DNA of 64,000 nucleotides from Diplonema japonicum (lineage: Eukaryota; Euglenozoa; Diplonemea; Diplonemida; Diplonemidae), in contig OZ025666.1 in the NCBI GenBank assembly GCA_964019335.1, positions 2,501 to 66,500 of the forward strand, in the 5' to 3' direction. Positions 23,501-32,200 of the stretch are shown here, in pieces. How positions within the stretch are numbered: the first letter of the stretch is position 1; each line of letters opens with the position of its first letter. The notes beneath the pieces are model-generated. The model was not told where the DNA came from and did no database searches. It saw only the letters and a program-made list of their open reading frames with translations. A program made the translations under genes and the position numbers.

Positions 23501-25567
23501 GTTATGAAGCGCCTCGTGATGTGGCAAACTGTACCTGGAAGATACCCGGTGTACAGCTGGTACTACATCAGGTGGTGGTTTGTCGCAAACTTAGTGAGAA
23601 ATACAAACCACCTAATCGGTCCCTTTGCCGAGGGCACTGAAATCTTCAACACCTACCTGAGACTGCTAGGGGCTAAGATCGGCGACAGGGCAGACATCCA
23701 CACAGATGAAATCGACGATCCGGACCTGCTCACAATCGGAAGCGATACTGAAATAGAAAGAAAAGCTGTTGTGATGGGCCATGCAATTGAGAATGGTCTT
23801 CTGATACTCCTGCCAGTCGAAATCGGCTCCGATTGCAGGGTGCAACCTGCAGCTCATGTGACACAAGGAACACGAATTCCAGATGGCTCGACGGTGGGAC
23901 CGTTGTCCACAACAGGGTGCGGAAGCCACCGCAACATCATAAAGCACGAGGGAGGACCGGCCCGTATACCTTACACACCAACGCAGAATGTTGTTAGAAT
24001 GTTGTTTGGCGTACCTACGTTGTTTATACTTGAGGCAATAGCTGCTTATCCGTGCATCCTGTTTGTGGAGTGGCTATGGTACTCCGGACTATCTCTTGAA
24101 GGGGACGCTAAATACTATGTGTTCTGCTTCCTGTTGGCTTGGCTTTACAAGTTCATGCTCCCTGATACAATGTTTGTTCTTGTTCTCTTGCTGAAGTACA
24201 CTGTAATCGGCAAATCCAAAGCTGGCATTCGAACTTACCATTTCTGGGATGAATACAAGCGCTGGCTGTGGGAGAGACTGATTAAGACAAAGTACTTCGA
24301 AGAATCCCTCGAACCGTGGATAAACACAGAGATCCTGTCCTGCAAGTACCGCCTTCTTGGTGCGCAGTTTGGCTACAAAGTTCACGCCGACTTCATCGAC
24401 ATGGTGGAGCATGACCTTGTCACTGTGGGCTCTAACGCCGTGTTCGGGAGCAAAGTTGTCATCAACACGACAGATCATGTCGAGTCACGTCCTGTGGTGG
24501 TACAGATGCAGGGACAGATATTGGATCATACGATTCTCATGCCTGGTGTGATTGTGGGTGAGGGTGCTTTGTGCGGAAGTAGTACAGTTGGCTCGAAGTT
24601 CCACCAGTTCGCCCCTCACTCCATCAACACTGGAAACCAAAATGGCAGACCGGTGCAGCTACGAGTGAAACACGACGTTTCTGCCAATGGAGGACTGTCA
24701 CATCTTCCAGAAAAAGAGCGTCTATTGGCGCTTGAAGGGCTTGCTAACCACCACTCGCACCTGAAATGGGGCCTCTTCAACCTATTCAACATCTTCGTCG
24801 TCTTAGTTATCTTCGCTCTGCCTGCTATTATCGAGCTGCTCAGTGTCTTGATATGGTTCTGGCTCCAGGAACAGCCGTTGTTCAACACCAACGGTTGGGG
24901 TACGTTCTTGTGCTTGTTGGCAACGCCACCGATTTATCAGATTTTGTACATGGGGGAAGGCATGCTGGTGACCCTCATTAAATGGGCACTTGTTGGGAAA
25001 TACAAGGAAGGTGACTACCCTTTTTATGGTACATACCACAAAAAGTGGGTGGTAATGATGACATGCAAGCTAGTGATGAACCACATTGTAGAAGAAATGA
25101 ACGGTACACCTTTCATCACGTGGTTCATGAGGCTGAATGGTGCAAAGATAGGAAAGCAGGTTGTGTGTTTTGGCGATGCTCTAGAGTATGACCTTCTAGA
25201 GATCGACGACTACAGCTGCATCGGCGAGAGGTGTGATATCACGTGTCACACGGTTGAGAACATGGTGATCAAGACTGCCCCAGTTCGCATTGGGAAGCAG
25301 TGTTCTCTGCGTGTAGGTGCATTTGTCATGCCTGGTGGTTCCATGCAAGAAGGGTCAGTGTTGATGGAAGCATCACAGGTTTTAAAAGGCGAAACTGTCG
25401 CTCCTGGTGCTGTGTATGCTGGCCAGCCTGCCGAACCTACCATACGAACGCTACCCGAACTGGCTCCGAACAGCACAACTTGCGACGATTACATCAAGGA
25501 AGAGTTCGGTTCCCCTTTATCCCAACATGTGGCAATCGAGCTCCAACAGATTACTGAAGCTTTCTAG
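20519..25567 (+). CDS. Single-module NRPS-like synthetase with Pls-type membrane/beta-helix tail
   Basis: One exon, 1682 residues, ATG six bases after a CATTACAG acceptor. Residues about 55-270 resemble only the C-terminal half of a condensation domain, without the HHxxxDG motif. Residues about 295-820 are an adenylation domain: Y-T-S-G-T-T-G-N-P-K-G, Y-G-P-T-E-A-D, Y-R-T-G-D, and the final R-G-K-L-D-R-K Lys. A carrier domain follows with L-G-G-N-S-L (Ser for phosphopantetheine, near residue 867). The last 750 residues hold three repeats, each with hydrophobic membrane segments followed by hexapeptide beta-helix-like turns. This is the layout of the NRPS terminal domain known from bacterial poly-lysine synthetase-like (Pls) proteins. 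The likely role is to activate one amino acid and join it to itself or to an amine at a membrane. The substrate cannot be read by eye. GC and codon use match the neighbours, so any transfer from bacteria is old. Confidence 0.85.
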   Translation: MASSVRDDGDEPLLTVRCAEDEPTMFWKSYLSDCPKLLELTTDRPRVAGTPSNQSSGCTNFTIDVSLLQGLRGLANTIGKCSVWNILLVSWNILLARYSRMTDVIVGVPVKNNEGTKRLIPVRTELTSSSCNATILHSTVDLIDILTNKQVLTLEDVITITSTEQSDSYTPLFQSLFSCDYDGLEEGFAWTPTVLPPRKGVGYDLELHLCTTPSTATPLRLPNISFSRKTTELHAAIKYRSCLFNKHTMKCLSSHFLFFLRKLVSSEGKTPWRNVPLMNSEEHEEVIHSLNNTYAPFPQCCIHDLFEEQALKHPNRPCVIYEGATWSYKSVYQKALVIAKKLTALSVLTDTAVPLLMVRSDLLTISIYGILFSGGAYVPLDVDYPSERLQHIVDDCKATILVTTTSMQSKVPSTFTGSVVYVDDLLETTAAPDDILAAARERRTTSTQEPDSLVYIFYTSGTTGNPKGVEVTHKGLVKRIAWFQETYALTPSDRVINKTPYVFGISEWEFFWPLPCGSTLVVAKEGGQKDPDYLLQLTKEQKITVSTYVPSMLSLTIDYMKGEGANYSTDMRLVICCGEALPIDVCYKFFEVFAPDKAKLHNLYGPTEADMTYWECPPLVPGEHPRKLKKIPIGLPMSNVKVYVLDEMQNPVPAGVPGELYFGGATTAKGYLGLPELTAEKFLDNPFKTKNDGTKMYRTGDCVRWLPDKSNLEFLGRIDNQVKLRGFRIELGEIEAVLCNCQGVGKAAVIVTGNQAASQRLVAYISPDSANIASVESEIKKKLPEYMMPSIIMAIPEMPLTSRGKLDRKALPAPVAAPSATVATAGEPGFAGAVTDMQKAVENVWQKVLNIDEPLSIHQDFVLLGGNSLLAGRATTEIRLATKSPIPATAMYTHSTVARIAEVCEANLVRDLVPHGEAVGGNYGKPYYGMEPSAFKMLIQFLGMIASLFVGQASFIPGWVFLYTYYSEHGSLWCSIAVAPVLALTVMCVTLYTVVMKRLVMWQTVPGRYPVYSWYYIRWWFVANLVRNTNHLIGPFAEGTEIFNTYLRLLGAKIGDRADIHTDEIDDPDLLTIGSDTEIERKAVVMGHAIENGLLILLPVEIGSDCRVQPAAHVTQGTRIPDGSTVGPLSTTGCGSHRNIIKHEGGPARIPYTPTQNVVRMLFGVPTLFILEAIAAYPCILFVEWLWYSGLSLEGDAKYYVFCFLLAWLYKFMLPDTMFVLVLLLKYTVIGKSKAGIRTYHFWDEYKRWLWERLIKTKYFEESLEPWINTEILSCKYRLLGAQFGYKVHADFIDMVEHDLVTVGSNAVFGSKVVINTTDHVESRPVVVQMQGQILDHTILMPGVIVGEGALCGSSTVGSKFHQFAPHSINTGNQNGRPVQLRVKHDVSANGGLSHLPEKERLLALEGLANHHSHLKWGLFNLFNIFVVLVIFALPAIIELLSVLIWFWLQEQPLFNTNGWGTFLCLLATPPIYQILYMGEGMLVTLIKWALVGKYKEGDYPFYGTYHKKWVVMMTCKLVMNHIVEEMNGTPFITWFMRLNGAKIGKQVVCFGDALEYDLLEIDDYSCIGERCDITCHTVENMVIKTAPVRIGKQCSLRVGAFVMPGGSMQEGSVLMEASQVLKGETVAPGAVYAGQPAEPTIRTLPELAPNSTTCDDYIKEEFGSPLSQHVAIELQQITEAF

Positions 25568-26033
25568 GCTCAAATGTTTCTTTTCGTCACTTGCAGCGTG
25601 CATCTAGCCTCCCTCCTGCACGTCCAACAGCGACAGCGTCGATACAGCAGCAACTACGGTTACGCCGCCCTGAACTGCCCATTATCCTTCCTATCCAAGC
25701 CCATGGGTCCTAAATGGCATTCGCTTGTTATTCAAAAGATCCGTATAAACATTTTGGCGCTTAGATACGTGTTGGATGGCAAATAATCTATGCTATTAGG
25801 GCATGTACCCTTACTCATAATTGCTCTCTTCCTTTTTTCACCACCTTGTCTACCAACCAGTTTGCCACGCGGCAGATGCTTATTGGCCGCAACTCAAATT
25901 TGAACATCAAACGAGTGGCCGCTGGTTGGGATGTGAAGTACGTGTTGCTGTTTATTCGAATATTATATAACTCCTTGCCCCACAAAACAGCACTGTGCAA
26001 CATCATATTACAGATTTTACTAACTACACAAAC
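25568..26033. other. Intergenic region
   Basis: Contains short frames without family resemblance, and the acceptor CATATTACAG about 15 bases before the next start. I see no RNA gene. Confidence 0.5.
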
Positions 26034-28106
26034 ATGGGTTGCTCACAGTCACTTGAAGATGGAGACCAGCTTGTGGTGAAGGACATGCAGAACAAAAAGT
26101 CTGTGATCAACGGGCCCGGTCGGAAGTACGTCGGCCTCATGACGTCAGTGGTTGCTGTAAGGAGTGCCATCGTTCTGAAGGACAAGGAATATGCAAAGAT
26201 CGCCGACGTATTGACTGGCAAGAAGCGAATCTCACTTGGACCCAGCATGTTGCAGCTTGAAGCCAATGAGAAAATTATTGAGCAGGCACAGCTGCCTGTG
26301 CTTGAAACCGGGATGTACTGTATCATCAAAGATGCAAGCACAGGGTTGGTGCGCACAGTAAATGGTCCTGAGAGTGTCGCGCTGGGGGTGCATGAAAAAA
26401 TCTACGGAGACATCAAGAGGTCACCTGTACTGGCGCAGGGGCAGTACTGTAAAGTGCATGATCTCGAGGCAGGTACCGTGCGCATGGTGTGTGGGCCGCG
26501 TATCTTGAACCTTGGTCCGCACGAAGAGGCTAGTCGCACTTACGCCTTGCCCATTCTGCAGCACGGCGAATACTGCAAAATCTGCAACACACAAACTGGT
26601 GAAATGCACATTGTGATTGGCCCCGCTGTCCCTGAACTTGGCCCCCACGATGTTGTGCAGAGTGGCACCAAGAAGCTGCCTTTGCTGGAACGCGGAGAGT
26701 ACTGCAAGGTCCACAACGAAACCAACGGATCAGTCCGTGTCGTGTTTGGTCCCAGTGTTGTGGAGTTGGATGCTTATGAAGAACCGACGACCGAAGGTGT
26801 GAGGCGATGCCCTGACCTCTCTGGTGAGGAGTATCTTGTTGTGAGGGACGAAAGCGTGGGGACCCTTAGGAATGTTGTAGGCCCGATGCTGTTCATGCCT
26901 GGACCCTTTGATGTCTTTCAGCAACCGAAGAAAGTTATCAACTTGCAGAAGAACGAGTATATCAAGACACGTGACAGCGAGGGAAACATCCACATCCAAA
27001 GGGGTGAGGCACGTGTTATCCCTGACCCGCTCGACGTTGTCTACAAGAAGCAGGAGGCCATTAACATCGATACCCACAACGCGGTTCTTCTCCGCAACAC
27101 TGACATTGGCACCCTGGAGTTGATCACTCAGCATGGCTTGTTCTTGCCTTCTGCATTGCAGGAGATAGTTGAGGAGCAGACGAAGATCGTCCTCGACAAG
27201 TACCAGACTGTTGTCTGCAAGGACGAGTCGGGTAGGTTCTACTACGCGAAGGGCGACACGGAGCTGCCGGAGAGCGAACGTGGCCCTGGTCCTGACTTCT
27301 TCCTCCCCCCTTACCATTCCATCGTGAAGCAATCGTGGTCAACGGACTTGAGGAAAGAGCACAGCACCTTCGAAGACGTATGGCTATTCGACTCGAGACC
27401 CGCGTACATGAACTACGAATTCGAGTGCCGCACATTGGACAACGTGACTCTCATTATCGACGTGACCTTCTTCTGGGCCATCATCGATGTCAAAGCAATG
27501 GTCGAGAACACCACTGATGCTCCGGGCGACACATGCACCCACGCCAGGTCAACGATCATTCAGAAGATCAGCCAGATCAAGCTCATGGATTTCCTTTCAA
27601 ACTTCAACGACATCATCAAGTCTGCATGCTTGGACGACCCCTTCTACCTCGCGAGGGGCGTCGACTTGAAGTCTGTTGAAGTCCTGAAGTTCGAATGTGA
27701 AAATCAAGAAACGAACGTTATTCTGCAGGAGATCATCAAAGAGACGTGTGACAGGATGCGACATAAAGAGCGCCAGAGGGGTGAGAACGAGGTTGCTCTC
27801 GAGAAGCTGGAGGGTGAGATTCAGGAAGAGAAGAAGAAGCAGCAACTGATTGAAGTCAAAAAATCTCACTTGAAGGTGGAAGCCAAGATCGAGGGCGAAG
27901 CAAAGGGCGCAAGGATTGGTGAGTTCATTAGCCATCTTGCGTGCTCACAGGTGGGGAACAAAGAGCTTGGAATCGAACAAGCGCTTGGGCTGTACAGCGT
28001 CCTTGAGAAATACGACCACCAGCTCAAGTCAAACGCTGCTGTCGCACGCGGCAACGCTCAGTTGTACGTCCTCCCTGGCGATGTGAATCTCAACCTCAAA
28101 GGCTGA
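26034..28106 (+). CDS. Vault-repeat plus SPFH-domain protein, N-myristoylated type
   Basis: 690 residues from the ATG at 26034; an upstream in-frame codon is not used because the acceptor CATATTACAG lies between. The start M-G-C-S-Q-S is a clear N-myristoylation/palmitoylation motif. Residues about 10-400 hold repeated units of the major vault protein type: x-Y-C-K-V-H, then G-x-V-R-x-V-x-G-P and L-G-P-H-E. Residues about 455-620 form an SPFH/band-7-like domain (shoulder in MVP), and residues 580-640 a charged helix. MVP builds the shell of vault particles; relatives with a lipid anchor would sit at membranes like flotillin. The last 30 residues include A-R-G-N-A-Q-L-Y-V-L-P-G. I cannot tell whether it assembles vaults; a flotillin-like scaffold is the alternative. 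Confidence 0.7.
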   Translation: MGCSQSLEDGDQLVVKDMQNKKSVINGPGRKYVGLMTSVVAVRSAIVLKDKEYAKIADVLTGKKRISLGPSMLQLEANEKIIEQAQLPVLETGMYCIIKDASTGLVRTVNGPESVALGVHEKIYGDIKRSPVLAQGQYCKVHDLEAGTVRMVCGPRILNLGPHEEASRTYALPILQHGEYCKICNTQTGEMHIVIGPAVPELGPHDVVQSGTKKLPLLERGEYCKVHNETNGSVRVVFGPSVVELDAYEEPTTEGVRRCPDLSGEEYLVVRDESVGTLRNVVGPMLFMPGPFDVFQQPKKVINLQKNEYIKTRDSEGNIHIQRGEARVIPDPLDVVYKKQEAINIDTHNAVLLRNTDIGTLELITQHGLFLPSALQEIVEEQTKIVLDKYQTVVCKDESGRFYYAKGDTELPESERGPGPDFFLPPYHSIVKQSWSTDLRKEHSTFEDVWLFDSRPAYMNYEFECRTLDNVTLIIDVTFFWAIIDVKAMVENTTDAPGDTCTHARSTIIQKISQIKLMDFLSNFNDIIKSACLDDPFYLARGVDLKSVEVLKFECENQETNVILQEIIKETCDRMRHKERQRGENEVALEKLEGEIQEEKKKQQLIEVKKSHLKVEAKIEGEAKGARIGEFISHLACSQVGNKELGIEQALGLYSVLEKYDHQLKSNAAVARGNAQLYVLPGDVNLNLKG

Positions 28107-28333
28107 TGACATGCGGGAAAAAAAAAATTTAAAAAAAAAAATGAACACATTAACATTTTCTTATTCCAACTTAGTATTAACTAACCTTTTCACCCATTAA
28201 CTGCCACAACCAAAACAGTTTATATTCCCCTCTTTTGTTTGATGCAAAAGGCAGTGCATCTCTTTTTCCCATTTTCTTCTTCTTTTTTTATTTCTTTTTT
28301 TCGTCTTGCCCTGCTACATCTCATCTCCAGGCG

Positions 28334-29023
28334 ATGGATGCACCGGAGCAGTTGAAAGATGTGGATGTTGGCTCACTCCCCATGTCGCTGTCGAGTCAGG
28401 GTTTCTTGCAGTTTAAGAACGACACTTCAGAGCTGTACAGGAGCCTGCTGGTGAAATGGAGGAATGAGACCGGTTCGCCAGAGTTATTGCAATATTGGGA
28501 CAAGATAGACGAGGTAAAGCGAATAGTGACACAGTTCGAAGACCTAGTGATTGACTCGGAGGCACTGGGATCAACGTTGCCTTTTGGGGTGGACGTGTTG
28601 TTTAAATGTGAAGCAGAGAGAATGAAGTATATGTTGCTGGAGTACCTGAGAATACGTCTAGCCAAGATAGAGACTTTCTCAGGATGGCTCCTGGAGGACG
28701 CCACTGAAAGGCGCTCGCTGATGTCGCCGGCAGAGTTGATGTTCTGTGTGAAGTTCGAAGCTATGCAGAGACAGCTCACTGCAAGTGTTGTGGACGACGT
28801 CTTGGAAGGCCTCCCTGCAGCCCTCATCTCCCACGACACCGCACGCTCCAAGCAACAGCCTAACTCAGCAACACACATCTTCGCTCAGTTCACGGAGACT
28901 GTGCATGACGTTACGCTAGATCCTGCTATGGAGTCCACTACCATCGAAGCAGGCGAGCTGTACGTGATACCCTACAGCTCGGTCAAACAATACATCGACG
29001 AAGGCAAAGCTGTGATTGTGTAA
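28334..29023 (+). CDS. GINS4: GINS complex subunit Sld5
   Basis: 229 residues; the ATG follows the acceptor CATCTCCAG by three bases. The helical A-domain carries E-L-L-Q-Y-W and the family hallmark E-A-E-R-M-K-Y-M-L, then Y-L-R-I-R-L-A-K-I-E (residues about 95-115) and L-M-S-P-A-E-L-M-F. The short beta B-domain follows, ending Y-V-I-P-Y-S-S-V-K-Q-Y-I-D-E-G-K-A-V, the typical Sld5 C-terminus. GINS (Sld5, Psf1-3) joins Cdc45 and MCM2-7 to form the replicative CMG helicase. Length agrees with Sld5 in other eukaryotes. No intron. Confidence 0.85.
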   Translation: MDAPEQLKDVDVGSLPMSLSSQGFLQFKNDTSELYRSLLVKWRNETGSPELLQYWDKIDEVKRIVTQFEDLVIDSEALGSTLPFGVDVLFKCEAERMKYMLLEYLRIRLAKIETFSGWLLEDATERRSLMSPAELMFCVKFEAMQRQLTASVVDDVLEGLPAALISHDTARSKQQPNSATHIFAQFTETVHDVTLDPAMESTTIEAGELYVIPYSSVKQYIDEGKAVIV

Positions 29024-29284
29024 CGTTGTCCACAGCGACGGAGTAGTGGTCGTTGCACTTCCTGGAAATAAAAAGAAAAGAGAAACACTTTATTTTCTGC
29101 CCAGGGATGTTTCGTCTGTTTTTTTTCCACTTATTACTTACATACCTAGATGCTTGCATGTAATCACAAGTGAACCTCTATGGAAGTTCCTATGGATCTA
29201 TTTTCTTTTTTCAAGGGGCTTCGCTTGGTGTTCAGGACAATCTATTTTTTCCGGTTCAAACTGCCACATCAGAGTAACACAAAA

Positions 29285-32200
29285 ATGCCATCTCAAAAAA
29301 ATAAGAAGACAGGCTATGCTGCGAAGCTTGAAAAGGCACTTGGTGCGAAGAGTGCCGACTTGCAAAAAGTGCTGCAGCCATACAAAGATATGATCACAGA
29401 GCAACATCAGAACGATGTGAGCAAGCACCCTGAACTGCTGAGGGCATGGGTCACGAGAATGGAGGACGAGCTCGAAAATGAGGACTTGGGTGCATTGTAC
29501 CATTTGATGAACACATGTTCGTGCCAAGTGTACAGAAGCTTTGAAGAGGACACTGGGGTGGTGAAGGAGAGCGGTCTGGTTCAATGCCTTGTGCAGTGTC
29601 TCAAGAAGCTTTCTAAACATGGACTCGAGCAACCCGATGTCCTTACTGCCGTGCTTGACATTGCGGAAGCGATTATCTACGACAAAAACCTGAGGTCAGA
29701 GCTCTTTTTGAACAGTGTTGACAACCTGATCTTTATCGGCACCCACTCCGAGCATGCACGCGTGAACAGGAGACTCGCATTATTGGTATGCATACTTATC
29801 TTAGCACTGCCGCCCAGATAATCAAAGCAGCGATGCAAGCAAGCGAGGAACATAGGGCAGCCCTCGACGTTGCCAAACTTGCCGCCTGCCTCTCCGAAAC
29901 GGATGACTTCTCCTGCCAATCATACATCGTTGCCACCGTGATCAAGCTCTTCACCAAGGAAAAGGAAAAATCCTTGAAGGGTCTCAACAAGATATTGGTT
30001 GCGTGTTGGGGGGAGAAGTGGCTGAAGACTCTTAGGAGCATGTCACAAAGAGACCTTGGTTGCACTGAGGACTTCGTGCTGGCTTTCAACAAGGGCCAGC
30101 AAAACCCACAGATTGCCACCCTCAAGTGCAAAGAATGGCAACTTGATGATACAAGGTTCACCCAAGAAACGGACTTACTCTGCCACTGCTCTCCCTCTGC
30201 TATCTCATTCAATCTTCCCTTGACAGATGGAGACCAGGGTGAGGTATGAATAAAGTTAAATTAGTTTAACACACGATCTGCACAGGTCGAAGCTGTCGAT
30301 GTTCCCATCATCAACATTACAAGGCTGAACAAAAACAAAAACAAAGACGTGTCAATTGAAATCAAGCCTGCAAAACTGCCTCCTGTGTTGGTTCCTTATT
30401 CAAAGAAACCAATTTTCACCATGAAGATTCAAAGTGAGGCAGATGTTGGTGCTTGGGTTGAACTTGTGTGCAAAAGGACAAGAGAGATGAGGAAGGTATG
30501 ACAGATTTGATCACCCTCGGTGGATGCACAGCTCTCGTGGCCTAGTGGTTAAGGCACAGGTCTTATGAGCCTGGGATCGCGGGTTCAAACCCCGCCGGGA
30601 GCAGTTATTTTATTTTAACTGGCAACCAAGATTACTGTCTTCTGCAGATGATGTGCTTGGTTTCCCACAAGCACGTCCACGACTGAGCTTGAAGCAAGGG
30701 CCACAGCGGTAGTGGGTGCGGTAGAAGACTGGTGCGCCCGATGGGGGATGCAACTGAGCAGGGAGAAGACTTTGTTCGTCTCCACGCCCAAGTGCGAACC
30801 GTACGACTTCCACGTCTACTTCCCCTCGACCACGAAAACACACTCAGGGTTGGAGTTTTGGCAATCGAAGCTCAAGGGCCGACTCATCACAGGAGGACCT
30901 TCTCATCTGGTGGGAAGAAGGCTCTTAGCCGTGAACCGCACAGCCACGACATATCGCGACATTTCTTCGCTCGTCTCCAGCAGGCTGGTATACGACTTCA
31001 CAACGGCCGTGACAGTCGAGAGACGTGACAGAGCCAAATACCTGGGGATCACCCTGGACGCCGACTTGACCTTCGAAGCCCATGCCCGAGACATTGTCAA
31101 GAGGTACGACAAGCGCATTCGCATACTGCGGCTCCTCTCCGGTTCATCCTGGGGCAGTTCCGCTGCCTCACTCAGATCCTTGTACCTGGCCTATGTCCTG
31201 CCGGTGCACTTACTCGATAGGCATCTTCTTCGCGATGATAACCACCCAGGACAGGAAGACGATGTGCATGAAGCATGCGGAGGCGGCCCGTCGTATCACA
31301 GGGTGCGTCAAAAACACCTCCACCTCAGCCGTCATGTGCGAAGCCCGCTTACGCTCGACCTGATGGCCGATGCAGCGTCTGCTGTCCTATGGCAGAGGGC
31401 GCTAAGATGGGAAGGGACCCCGGTGAACAAGGTGGTTAGGGGTGCGGCGACCACAGGATGGACGAAAAGAGCGCTGGACACGGCAAGGAAATCCGGGCTC
31501 GGAACGGCGGCCTCCCAGCTCTTAGGGAGCACAACGAAGGCACCACCCTGGGTGGAAGGTATCCGAGTAGACCCCTACGCCACCGACACACGGAGGGCCC
31601 TACCCGACGACGTAAGGGCGGCTGCGGCTGCGAAAAAACTGGCCGAGATTCCCAGCGATGCCTTGGTTGTGTACACGGACGGCTCGGTGGCGGGGGGAAG
31701 AGGAGGTGCAGGGGTCCATCAAGGTCCCTGACCTGGGACTTAACCCTCACCACCTCGCATGGGGCCGGCTCGGTCTCCACACCCATGTGCGCCGAAGGCA
31801 CCGCTATCCTGAAGCCGCGAGTCTGCAGGGGCGCCCCCTCTACCTGCTCACGGACTCCCAATCGATGCTAAGGGGGCTCGCCGGTGGCCCCGGCCGGCAG
31901 AGGGAGATCACGGACAGACGGATCTGGGACGCCGCTTCGTGGCTCAGGACCAAGCGCTCATTTCTGGTTTGTTCCCTCTCACTGCGGTGTAGCGGGGAAC
32001 GAACTCGCTGACGGAGCTGCCAGGGATGGTCTGGCGAAGCAATCCTGTGGAGTCAGCTACCGTCCCTCCTACAGAGGGGAGGGAGTGGGAGACTGTCGCC
32101 ATTCGTAACGAGGCTGTGATGGCCTGGAGCGTCGTTGCCGTACCTCGCGTGCGTCGCTCCCCTCAGCCATGCCTTCACGGCCGCTTTGCTGGAGCGAGGT

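Noticed and set aside
30712-31731. 339-codon frame as an intact gene
   Set aside because: It is the middle of a reverse transcriptase/RNase H remnant with a stop before it and frame changes after it.
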